45,170 nt of DNA from Phocaeicola plebeius. GTDB taxonomy: Bacteria; Bacteroidota; Bacteroidia; Bacteroidales; Bacteroidaceae. Made by a program: the position numbers and the translations under genes. Shown here one piece after another: positions 38,406 to 45,170 of the stretch. Numbering within the stretch: the first letter of the stretch is position 1; every line of letters starts with the position of its first letter. The notes under the pieces were generated by a model, which did no database searches, was not told the DNA's origin, and was given only the letters and a program-made list of their open reading frames with translations. Location: positions 1-45,170 of the forward strand of contig SFDG01000016.1 in assembly GCA_004558305.1 (NCBI GenBank). Direction: 5' to 3'.

Positions 38406-40091
38406 TTATAAGTTCGCCAGTTCCTTGGTAGCTACCTCCAAGGCTTCATTAATATGGCTGCAGATGTTTTCCTTGCCCAGCATCGCGCAGAAACCGGACT
38501 TCTCCAGCACCGCGTACACTTTCGGATTGACACCCGACAGGATGATATGGATGTTCTCCTTCTTCGACATCTCGCACAGGATGGTCAGGTTATGAATACC
38601 CGTCGAGTCGATGAAAGGCACCTTACGCATACGGATGATGCGGATTTTCGGACGGTCTCCCAGTTCCGACATGATATCCTCAAACTTGGTGGCGATACCG
38701 AAGAAATACGGGCCGTTGATTTCGTAGACCTCCACTCCTTTCGGTACAACCAGGTGCTCCTCATGCAGCTGCAGGTCCGATTCCTTGTTCGGGTCGATTT
38801 CGTCGGTAATGACCGAAATCTCGGTCGTTTCCATGACACGGCGCATGAACAGCACACAGGCAATGACCAGACCTACTTCGATGGCTATGGTGAGATCGAA
38901 GATAACCGTCAGGAAGAACGTGATCAGCAGGACAGACACATCCGATTTGGGGTTCTTCAACAGCCCCTTGAAGACTCTCCAGCCGCTCATGTTGTAGGAA
39001 ACGATGACCAGCACACCGGCCAGACAGGCCATCGGGATGTACTGGGCTAGCGGCATCAGGAACAGCAGGATCAGCAGCAGGACAACGGCATGCACGATAC
39101 CGGCAATGGGCGAACGCCCGCCGTTATTGATGTTGGTCATGGTGCGGGCAATGGCACCGGTGGCAGGAATACCGCCAAAGATAGGAGAGGCAATGTTGGC
39201 AATGCCTTGGGCTATCAGTTCGGTGTTCGAGTCATGGCGGTCGCCGATGACACCGTCGGCTACGGCAGCCGAGAGCAGCGACTCGATGGCACCCAGCACA
39301 GCAATCGTAATGGCCACGGGGAACAGGTTCTTAATGGCTTCCCAGTTCAGCGAGGGAACGGTGGCGGCAGGCAGTTGGGCCTGGATGCTGAAACGGTCGC
39401 CGATGGTGTCGATGCAGGTAATGCCTCCATACAGCTTCATCAGGTACACGGCTATCGTTACGAGGATGATGGCCACTAACGAGCCGGGAATCTTTTTCGA
39501 GAACTTGGGAGTGATGGCGATGATGAATATGCTGACGATGCTGACCACGAAGTTCCACCAGTTCACGCTGTCGAAATGGCGGAAGTACAGCATCCATTTG
39601 CCGATGAAGTCACCCGGAATCTTCTCACCGTCGAAGCTCAGGCCGAAAATGTCGGCAATCTGGGTGGTGAAGATGGTCACGGCGATACCACTCGTAAAGC
39701 CGATGATGATGGGATAGGGGATAAACTTGATGACGGTCCCCAGTTTGAAGACTCCTAATAAGATAAGGAGTACACCTGCCATCAGTGTGGCTACCATCAG
39801 GCCGTCGATGCCGTATTCCTGGATGATGCCGTAGATGATGACGATGAAGGCACCTGTAGGCCCGCCAATCTGGACCTTGCTGCCGCCCAACAGAGAGATG
39901 ATGAATCCTGCAACAATCGCTGTGATGATACCTTTCTCGGGACTGACCCCCGAAGCAATACCGAAGGCGATGGCTAACGGGAGAGCCACGATGCCGACAA
40001 TGATACCGGCCATAAGGTCGGTCATGAAGTCTGCCTTGGTGTAGTTCTTAAGCGTAGTGAATAACTTAGGCTTAATGTCGAATTTGTTCAT
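38406..40091 (-). CDS. SulP family inorganic anion transporter with STAS domain
   Basis: A 561-residue inner-membrane transporter of the SLC26/SulP family. The N-terminal GIIVGIVALPLAIAFGIASGVSPEKGIITAIVAGFIISLLGGSKVQIGGPTGAFIVI is the family signature, followed by about 10-12 membrane helices. A cytosolic STAS domain (about 440-555) contains IRIIRMRKVPFIDSTGIHNLTIL. Members carry sulfate, bicarbonate or dicarboxylates; the sequence alone does not choose between them. It is a single-gene unit converging on secDF. Confidence 0.92.
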   Translation of the reverse strand: MNKFDIKPKLFTTLKNYTKADFMTDLMAGIIVGIVALPLAIAFGIASGVSPEKGIITAIVAGFIISLLGGSKVQIGGPTGAFIVIIYGIIQEYGIDGLMVATLMAGVLLILLGVFKLGTVIKFIPYPIIIGFTSGIAVTIFTTQIADIFGLSFDGEKIPGDFIGKWMLYFRHFDSVNWWNFVVSIVSIFIIAITPKFSKKIPGSLVAIILVTIAVYLMKLYGGITCIDTIGDRFSIQAQLPAATVPSLNWEAIKNLFPVAITIAVLGAIESLLSAAVADGVIGDRHDSNTELIAQGIANIASPIFGGIPATGAIARTMTNINNGGRSPIAGIVHAVVLLLILLFLMPLAQYIPMACLAGVLVIVSYNMSGWRVFKGLLKNPKSDVSVLLITFFLTVIFDLTIAIEVGLVIACVLFMRRVMETTEISVITDEIDPNKESDLQLHEEHLVVPKGVEVYEINGPYFFGIATKFEDIMSELGDRPKIRIIRMRKVPFIDSTGIHNLTILCEMSKKENIHIILSGVNPKVYAVLEKSGFCAMLGKENICSHINEALEVATKELANL

Positions 40092-40128
40092 ACCTACTTA
40101 TTTTTGTTATACAATGATAATTTCTCTG

Positions 40129-40136
40129 CAAAATTA
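40129..40136 (-). promoter_or_regulatory. -7 box upstream of the SulP gene
   Basis: TAATTTTG on the minus strand matches TAnnTTTG, about 38 bases before the SulP ATG. No well-spaced -33 element is seen. Confidence 0.45.
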
Positions 40137-40229
40137 GAGAATTCCCTCAACATAAGTGGTATGTTTCGTGTTTTTCTTATGAACGAGCGATGAAAATATT
40201 AATATTCTATAAATAGTAGGACTCCGATG

Positions 40230-40246
40230 GTTGTAATGATTACAAC
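40230..40246. promoter_or_regulatory. PerR/Fur-like palindrome upstream of rubrerythrin
   Basis: GTTGTAATGATTACAAC is a perfect 8-1-8 palindrome. It matches the PerR box consensus (TTATAATnATTATAA) at 13 of 15 positions. It lies directly before the -33 region of the rubrerythrin promoter, where a bound repressor would block RNA polymerase. Confidence 0.6.
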
Positions 40247-40269
40247 TTTGAATAATTGTATTATATTTG
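40247..40269 (+). promoter_or_regulatory. Promoter elements of the rubrerythrin gene
   Basis: TATATTTG (40262-40269, exact TAnnTTTG) lies 45 bases before the ATG. A TTTG at 40247-40250 is only 11 bases upstream of it, so the true -33 contact may fall within the palindrome. Confidence 0.5.
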
Positions 40270-40314
40270 CAGTACAAATGATTCAAGTAATAACATTAAA
40301 ATCGAAGAGTAACT

Positions 40315-40893
40315 ATGGGACAGAGTATTAAAGGAACAAGAACTGAGAAGAACCTGGGTATTTCATTTGCTGGCGAATCGCAGGCACGTATGCGCTACAC
40401 ATATTTTGCCAGTGCAGCCAAGAAGGAAGGATACGAGCAGATTGCTGCTATCTTTACGGAAACGGCTGACCAGGAGAAGGAACATGCCAAGCGGATGTTC
40501 AAGTGGCTGGAAGGTGGCTGCGTAGAGATTACGGCCAGCTATCCGTCGGGTGTCATTGGCAAGACACTGGATAACCTGAAGGCAGCCGCAGCCGGCGAGA
40601 ACGAGGAATGGACATTGGACTATCCGAAGTTTGCCGAAATTGCCGACGAAGAAGGTTTCCCCGCCATCGCCGAAATGTACCGGCAGATTGCCGTGGCCGA
40701 AAAGGGCCATGAAGAAAGATATTTGGCTTTGGTGAAGAACATCGAAGAAGGCAAGGTATTCAAGAAGGACGAAGAAGTGGTATGGCAGTGCCGCAACTGC
40801 GGTTACCTGTTCGTAGGTACGGAAGCTCCTGAAACATGTCCGGCTTGCTTGCACCCGCAGGCTTATTTCGAAGTGAAGAAGACAAACTATTGA
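40315..40893 (+). CDS. rbr: Rubrerythrin
   Basis: Cytosolic non-haem di-iron peroxidase that removes hydrogen peroxide in anaerobes. The 192-residue protein has the N-terminal four-helix ferritin-like domain with di-iron ligands in FAGESQARMRYTYFASAAKKEG, TADQEKEHAKRMFKW and VAEKGHEERY. The C-terminal rubredoxin domain binds iron with two CxxC pairs (CRNCGYLF and CPACLHPQ). The length is standard. It is a single gene behind a PerR-like operator and in front of a strong terminator, which points to regulation by oxidative stress. Confidence 0.97.
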   Translation: MGQSIKGTRTEKNLGISFAGESQARMRYTYFASAAKKEGYEQIAAIFTETADQEKEHAKRMFKWLEGGCVEITASYPSGVIGKTLDNLKAAAAGENEEWTLDYPKFAEIADEEGFPAIAEMYRQIAVAEKGHEERYLALVKNIEEGKVFKKDEEVVWQCRNCGYLFVGTEAPETCPACLHPQAYFEVKKTNY

Positions 40894-40923
40894 TAGCACA
40901 TTAGCTGGTCAGTTAGACAAAGT

Positions 40924-40970
40924 CAATCGGTCTGTTCTTCACGTTCTCAAGAACAGGCCGATTGTTTTTG
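40924..40970 (+). terminator. Rho-independent terminator of rubrerythrin
   Basis: CAATCGGTCTGTTCTT (40924-40939) pairs with 40949-40964 with one mismatch and is followed by TTTTTG. Confidence 0.9.
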
Positions 40971-41115
40971 TTGGTTGTTTTATAAATAGGGTTTAATGGT
41001 AAGGTACGGGTGGGCCGTTGAGGGTTCGCCCTACTTTTTTATCCAGCATCGACCGCTGATAATGAAGGGATTGTAAAATAGTTGAAGAAAAAGATGAAAA
41101 AAATCTTCGAAATAG

Positions 41116-41146
41116 TTTGCAGATTCGGAAAAAAGCCCTACCTTTG
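41116..41146 (+). promoter_or_regulatory. Promoter of tRNA-Asp
   Basis: TTTG (41116-41119) and TACCTTTG (41139-41146) are separated by exactly 19 bases, an ideal Bacteroidetes promoter, 42 bases before the tRNA. Confidence 0.75.
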
Positions 41147-41188
41147 CAACCGCAATCGAGAGAGAAAGCAACGAAACAAAAACAGAAT

Positions 41189-41262
41189 GGTGCGTTAGTT
41201 CAGTTGGTTAGAATACATGCCTGTCACGCATGGGGTCACGGGTTCGAGTCCCGTACGCACCG
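41189..41262 (+). tRNA. tRNA-Asp (GTC)
   Basis: A full cloverleaf of 74 bases. The acceptor arm is GGTGCGT / ACGCACC with discriminator G. The anticodon stem is CATGC / GCATG with loop CTGTCAC (41221-41227), which gives anticodon GTC. The T arm holds GGGTTCGAGTCCC. CCA is not encoded. The gene has its own promoter and terminator and no neighbouring tRNA. Confidence 0.97.
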
Positions 41263-41283
41263 CTTCTTTCGAACAGCAAGTTA

Positions 41284-41317
41284 AATCCTGAGGTGATTCA
41301 CTTCAGGATTTTTTTCT
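41284..41317 (+). terminator. Terminator after tRNA-Asp
   Basis: AATCCTGAGGTG (41284-41295) pairs with CACTTCAGGATT (41299-41310) with one mismatch around three bases, followed by a T-run. Confidence 0.88.
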
Positions 41318-41370
41318 ATATATCTCCTTCCTTTCTTTGGGGAGGCTGCTTTCGATACAGCATAAGCCTT

Positions 41371-41470
41371 CCTTTTGCGTTCAGCCTGGGCTGAACGGTG
41401 CCCGAAGATATCTTCGAACCACAGGTATAGTATCTTCTATGACCGTTCAGCCTGGGCTGAACGCAAAAGG
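41371..41470. repeat. Compound inverted repeat built from two palindromes
   Basis: Two 29-base arms (41371-41399 and 41442-41470) are reverse complements except at the centre. Each contains the identical near-palindrome CGTTCAGCCTGGGCTGAACG (41378-41397 and 41444-41463). The 42-base spacer includes a perfect 14-base palindrome CGAAGATATCTTCG (41403-41416). The unit can fold as one long hairpin or as three small ones. Confidence 0.85.
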
Positions 41471-41704
41471 CAGCTGACTAATTGCCGGTATGTCCCTGTT
41501 CTCGGTGTCATAGGAAGCTACAATGGTTCCCTGCAAGGGATAGGTTCCTGTAGCTGAAAGGACTCATTCTTGTGGCCGCAAGAACCCGTTCTTATGGCAG
41601 TAGGGTCTCGTTCTTCTATCCATGGTGATTGTCCCTTTCCTGTCCTCCTTGTCTGTCTTGCTGAACGCTCTATTTCACCTGACTCCTGCTTATCCCCCTT
41701 ACCT

Positions 41705-41734
41705 GATTATGCTGAGCGCAGTGAAGCATCTGTC
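41705..41734. repeat. Dispersed intergenic repeat, copy 3
   Basis: GATTATGCTGAGCGCAGTGA and the following AGCATCTGTC resemble the copies at 10891-10920 and 30654-30684. Confidence 0.5.
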
Positions 41735-41756
41735 CAATAGCGCAGTTGTACCAATT

Positions 41757-41794
41757 ACAGAAAAAAAGGATGCGCCTTTGTGGGACGCATCCTT
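41757..41794 (-). terminator. Terminator of the surface lipoprotein gene
   Basis: AAAGGATGCG (41764-41773) pairs exactly with CGCATCCTTT (41785-41794). On the minus strand a run of T follows, 43 bases after the stop codon. Confidence 0.88.
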
Positions 41795-41836
41795 TCAGAG
41801 TAGTATTGACTATCACCTTGACAGGTGAAGTGTGAA

Positions 41837-44800
41837 TCAGTTGGTCTTCACGGTTACGTTGAATTCGCGAACCATGGTCATACCCCACTGGTCGGTTACC
41901 TTGATAACCATCGGAACTGTTACCTGGCCGCCGGTTACATCGGATGGAGCACTTGACTTAGCGGTAATGGTAGTTGTCTTCACTACATTCTTACCAGAAA
42001 CAATTTCCGTCTTACCTACAACACCATCGTCAGCAACACCTTGGAAGTATTTTGCAGCTTCAGCAGGATCCTTGAAGGCAATGATAACCTTGTCTACCTT
42101 TGCATGAGCCGCAGTCGGTTCAGTAACAGTACCATTTAAAGAAGGAGTTGTTGTAAATGCAATCTTTGACTTGTATGCATTGAACAAAGCTAATCTTTCT
42201 TTCCGATGGTATTCATTTGCTTCCAGTTCAGCTTCAACTTCTGCTTTTGTCCACTTAATAGAAGTACCAGGTTTGTTTGTATATTCTTCCTTACCAGTAG
42301 TTTGATTAATGGTATAATAACGTGACCACGTTGTATACAACTGGTTCCATCCATAAATTTCACTTGAAGTAGTAGCCACATTATATTTGTCTGTCTTGAG
42401 GTAAACCTTCGTCTCACTACTCAACGCAATGAAGTCGTCCATAGACATACCGAAATCCAACAGGTCATCGCGGCTAATTTCTACAGGTTTGCCACTGGCA
42501 TCAACAACATAACCATTATTTGTTTTCGGTTGGTTATAATGAATAATCGTTGCATCAGACGTACCTCCTGCATTACCAAACATATCATAGGTCTTGCCCT
42601 TGTCTGTACCGGCAACAAACACAGCCTTAGTGACAGCAGCCTTGATGTCAATCTTGTTGGTATTGTTTGCGCCACCGAATACAGCGGTCAGCTTCGCATC
42701 GTCCATAATGATTGCCTTCGTAGCATCTTCACTGAAGATTTCACTCTTCACAACTACAGGGAAGTCGAATTCTACAACATTGTTTTCATTACCGAACAGT
42801 TTGTAGTATGCGCGGATGTTACGGGTCTTGTACAACTGCTGGTGCTTTGCTGCATACCAATCTGCAGCGGTTGAAGTTTCTTCCCACTTGTTGACAAATA
42901 ATTGAGCATTAGGATTTTCCTTATCTTTCTGTACATTCGTTTCATTTACTATTTGACCTTTTCTCAACCAGTTATAGTTGCCTGCTTCAGATTTGTCCCG
43001 AAGGTTACCGCCATTATCCAAATAGTTCCAGGCATCTATATCCATGAATCCTACCAGCTCTGCGCCCTCGCCCAAAAGCAGAGCATCTTTCAATTTGTAG
43101 GTCACCTGTGTCGCGCTAGTTGTACAATCTCCAGTAATCTGGAATACACCGTTTTCTACAAATCCGGGAACCAACTTGATATAAGAAGTAACAGCATCAG
43201 GATTGGACACTGTCAACGTTGTCTCAGCAGAGAATACTACACTTGTCCCTTTCTTGGAGGTCAGCGTGATGGCATAGTCTTTCGGTAACCACTTTTCTGT
43301 TGTGTATTCAACATTATCAATTGTTGCAATTGTACCAGTTCCACCATCTGGAGTCGCTTGCATGTCTCCAGCTTTGATATCGAAACCGAAGGCAACCGCA
43401 TTCCCATTTCTCCAAGCACCTGTGGTAGCGTTGTATGTCGTTACAGCACCTTTTTCATTATAGTATGTAATGGCACCATTGTAGGCAACAAAGCGATCTG
43501 TATCACCATTGTCGTTTATGTCTTCACGAGTTGCTGTCAGAGTAATGGTATTGCCCTTGTAGAAGTTATCAAACTGAATTGCATCCATTCCGAGTTCGTT
43601 GATATCCCATCTAACCTCTACTGCTTCCTTATCCAAAGTGATTGCTTTTTCGCTCAATGAAGCCTCAGACTCAACGCCCTGTGCAATGGTAACAACTGTC
43701 GGGGCCGAGTTGGCTGAACCATTCAGACCCAGTGCTGTAAGTTTTAGATTAATCTTAATGGAAGTTTCGTTGGCGGGCATATTGCCGATGTGCAACTTTC
43801 CACCTTCCGTTGTCAACTGATATTTGGCTACCTGCAAAGCATTGGTTGCTTCCAGTACTACATAACCTACATATTCATTTTCAAGAATGAAGATGGGATT
43901 GTCTCCTCCATTTTCCCCTTGTTTGGCCAAGACATCAATAGTGGGCGCATAATTCACTTCGGTAGTTCCTGTTTTAACAGTAACATGATCTGTAATGTCA
44001 TCGCACTTAACAGTGTAGGCAAATGCAGTCTTCATAGTCGTGCCTTTTTCGTTGGTAACAACCAAAGAAGCATTGCTTACTTCTGCATATTTCTTTCCAT
44101 CGTAAGCAGGTTCAACCTGTACAGTCCAGAAACAGTCGTTCTCGGCAGAACGAACTTCCATCGTATAGTCGTTAATATTGATGTTGGAAGGCAATCCCTT
44201 GACAGGCGAACCGATTTGGATATCTGCTGTCTTGCCATCCAAGCCCTGCAGACTGAAAGAATAATCATTTGTCAGTTCAACATTTGCCGGAGAAATAATC
44301 AAAGGAAGACTGCCTCCCTGCTTTACAGGAGCTTTCTTTTCGATATTCGCAATTTCAGGGAATTGGGCGAGCAAAGTCTTTGACGCAGCAGTATTGGCGT
44401 TCCAAGCAGTCCAAAGAGCCTTTTCAAGATGTACTTCAACTTTTCCAAACGGAGCGGTAGCGATGAAAGCATCAGAAGTAGCCGGCAGCGTGATGGTCTG
44501 GTAGACACCGGTCTGGTCAGCTATATGCAGTTCATAAGTATTTCCGGTAGCAACCACGTAAGCTGCAGTACCGATAGCGGAGAATTCAGTTTCTGTGGCT
44601 TCGAATTCGCCGGTAGCTTCATTGAAGTTATAGACAATCCAGTTGCCGTTGGCACTGATCTGGGGAGAAGGAGCTGTCAGACCGTTCTTTCCGTCCTGAC
44701 CATTCTGTCCGTCCTGACCGTTTTCGCCGTTCGCGCCGTCCTTGCCGACAGCCACGAATGCAGTCTTTTCGCCGTCGCATACCCAGAAGCCGTCTTCAGA

Positions 44801-45109
44801 GATGGTCCACTGTGTTCCATCCTTACCGTCCTTGCCGTTGGCACCGTCCTTGCCGTTGATGCCCTTGACCGTCTGCGAGGTTCCGTCGCTCATGGTAACG
44901 GTGAAACCGTTTTCAATAGGAGAAATGGCGGTTACCCACTTTCCTTCACCGACAAGCTTCTGGAGGGCAGAAATAGCATCCTTGTTGCTATTGATTTGTC
45001 CCTGCAGGTTCTCGATGTCGTCATCGTAGTCCTTACAAGAAGTGAATGTTGCTGTTGAAGCCATCACCAAGGCTCCGAACAGAAGTGCACTTAAATACTT
45101 TTTTCTCAT
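41837..45109 (-). CDS. Large surface lipoprotein with coiled coil and collagen-like Gly-X-Y segments (DUF4988-type)
   Basis: A 1090-residue exported lipoprotein (signal peptide, lipobox ending FTSC, Cys25). Next come the acidic start KDYDDDIENLQGQ, a short heptad-like coiled coil (about 30-53) and two collagen-like segments, residues 83-98 (GINGKDGANGKDGKDG) and 122-143 (GKDGANGENGQDGQNGQDGKNG), separated by a small beta unit with WTISEDGFWVCDG. The remaining ~940 residues are beta-rich with repeated Ig-like character and no enzyme motif I recognise. The N-terminus is that of DUF4988/PL29-N-type proteins, a group that I recall includes Bacteroides S-layer-like proteins, so a structural surface role is plausible. 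The gene is clearly AT-richer than the rest of the window. Its promoter lies beyond the window edge. Confidence 0.8.
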   Translation of the reverse strand: MRKKYLSALLFGALVMASTATFTSCKDYDDDIENLQGQINSNKDAISALQKLVGEGKWVTAISPIENGFTVTMSDGTSQTVKGINGKDGANGKDGKDGTQWTISEDGFWVCDGEKTAFVAVGKDGANGENGQDGQNGQDGKNGLTAPSPQISANGNWIVYNFNEATGEFEATETEFSAIGTAAYVVATGNTYELHIADQTGVYQTITLPATSDAFIATAPFGKVEVHLEKALWTAWNANTAASKTLLAQFPEIANIEKKAPVKQGGSLPLIISPANVELTNDYSFSLQGLDGKTADIQIGSPVKGLPSNININDYTMEVRSAENDCFWTVQVEPAYDGKKYAEVSNASLVVTNEKGTTMKTAFAYTVKCDDITDHVTVKTGTTEVNYAPTIDVLAKQGENGGDNPIFILENEYVGYVVLEATNALQVAKYQLTTEGGKLHIGNMPANETSIKINLKLTALGLNGSANSAPTVVTIAQGVESEASLSEKAITLDKEAVEVRWDINELGMDAIQFDNFYKGNTITLTATREDINDNGDTDRFVAYNGAITYYNEKGAVTTYNATTGAWRNGNAVAFGFDIKAGDMQATPDGGTGTIATIDNVEYTTEKWLPKDYAITLTSKKGTSVVFSAETTLTVSNPDAVTSYIKLVPGFVENGVFQITGDCTTSATQVTYKLKDALLLGEGAELVGFMDIDAWNYLDNGGNLRDKSEAGNYNWLRKGQIVNETNVQKDKENPNAQLFVNKWEETSTAADWYAAKHQQLYKTRNIRAYYKLFGNENNVVEFDFPVVVKSEIFSEDATKAIIMDDAKLTAVFGGANNTNKIDIKAAVTKAVFVAGTDKGKTYDMFGNAGGTSDATIIHYNQPKTNNGYVVDASGKPVEISRDDLLDFGMSMDDFIALSSETKVYLKTDKYNVATTSSEIYGWNQLYTTWSRYYTINQTTGKEEYTNKPGTSIKWTKAEVEAELEANEYHRKERLALFNAYKSKIAFTTTPSLNGTVTEPTAAHAKVDKVIIAFKDPAEAAKYFQGVADDGVVGKTEIVSGKNVVKTTTITAKSSAPSDVTGGQVTVPMVIKVTDQWGMTMVREFNVTVKTN

Positions 45110-45119
45110 GATAAAAAAA

Positions 45120-45139
45120 TTTTAATTTATAAATTAAAA
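45120..45139. repeat. Perfect AT-rich palindrome before the surface lipoprotein
   Basis: TTTTAATTTATAAATTAAAA is a perfect 20-base palindrome 11 bases upstream of the start codon, in the mRNA leader of the minus-strand gene. Confidence 0.7.
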
Positions 45140-45140
45140 A

Positions 45141-45169
45141 ACTCAAATTGTTCTAACTCAAGTTGTTCT
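45141..45169. repeat. Direct repeat at the window edge
   Basis: ACTCAAATTGTTCT (45141-45154) and ACTCAAGTTGTTCT (45156-45169) match at 13 of 14 bases with a 15-base period. More copies could lie outside the window. Confidence 0.6.
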
Positions 45170-45170
45170 T

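Larger units (their letters stand above)
41318..41756. other. Gene-free spacer with palindromic elements
   Basis: About 440 bases between the tRNA-Asp terminator and the surface-protein terminator. No convincing coding frame is seen; the short open frames lack homologous motifs and cross the repeats. It holds the compound inverted repeat at 41371-41470, a TTCTTG...CAAGAA palindrome (41567-41584), a small TCCCT/AGGGA hairpin (41528-41541) and one dispersed repeat (41705-41734). Confidence 0.7.

Noticed and set aside
41375..41557. Short open frame in the spacer after tRNA-Asp
   Set aside because: It is read through the inverted repeats, so its peptide repeats simply mirror the DNA palindromes.
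41189..41837. Integration site of a mobile element at tRNA-Asp
   Set aside because: No integrase, no duplicated tRNA 3' end and no other mobile-element gene is present within the window.
44700..44870. GTCC/TTGCCG repeated triplets as a possible CRISPR-like or minisatellite array
   Set aside because: They are the codons of the collagen-like Gly-X-Y segments in the surface lipoprotein and keep frame with it.

Overview
The window is chromosomal DNA of a Bacteroidales bacterium, most likely Bacteroidaceae (Bacteroides/Phocaeicola/Mediterranea type). The evidence is a fused SecDF, an N-succinylornithine-type transcarbamylase, split LysO genes, GH109 and GH2 exported enzymes, a DUF4988-type surface lipoprotein, and promoters with the Bacteroidetes -7 box TAnnTTTG instead of a sigma-70 -10. 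Most genes are GC-rich housekeeping or metabolic genes. The last 3.3 kb (surface lipoprotein) is visibly more AT-rich.

Layout. 0-1.2 kb: LytTR membrane regulator and PspC protein (-). 1.4-2.9 kb: cysS (+). 3.0-7.5 kb: GH109 enzyme plus fructuronate reductase and mannonate dehydratase (uxuB, uxuA; -). 7.7-10 kb: argF' and proA (-). 10.1-15.1 kb: DUF2007 protein, small exported protein, frameshifted lytic transglycosylase, GH2 beta-galactosidase (+). 15.2-20.2 kb: Lrp/AsnC regulator, DUF4491, two-part LysO exporter, a C26 amidohydrolase-M19 dipeptidase fusion, glutaminyl cyclase lipoprotein, SufE (+). 20.4-28.3 kb: methyltransferase, PHP phosphoesterase, priA, outer-membrane barrel, dprA, thioesterase, DUF2851 (-). 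28.4-35 kb: dapB, lepB, a second LepB-like protein without catalytic residues, WbqC-like, two rhomboids, EEP-family protein (+). 35.2-38.2 kb: secDF (+). 38.4-40.1 kb: SulP transporter (-). 40.3-41.3 kb: rubrerythrin and tRNA-Asp (+). 41.8-45.1 kb: large surface lipoprotein (-).

Themes. Protein export is prominent: signal peptidase, a predicted pseudo-signal peptidase, SecDF, rhomboids and a glutaminyl cyclase. All five recognisable SPase I signal peptides in the window are followed by Gln at the predicted mature +1 position, the substrate of that cyclase. The 15-20 kb block looks like an amino-acid/peptide-handling group under an Lrp-type regulator.

The most notable items are the catalytically empty LepB paralogue beside an intact LepB, the amidohydrolase-dipeptidase fusion, a frameshift separating a lytic transglycosylase from its signal peptide, a PerR-like palindrome before rubrerythrin, an operator-like palindrome before uxuA, and several families of intergenic palindromic repeats. 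I found no CRISPR array, insertion sequence, prophage or recognised defence system.
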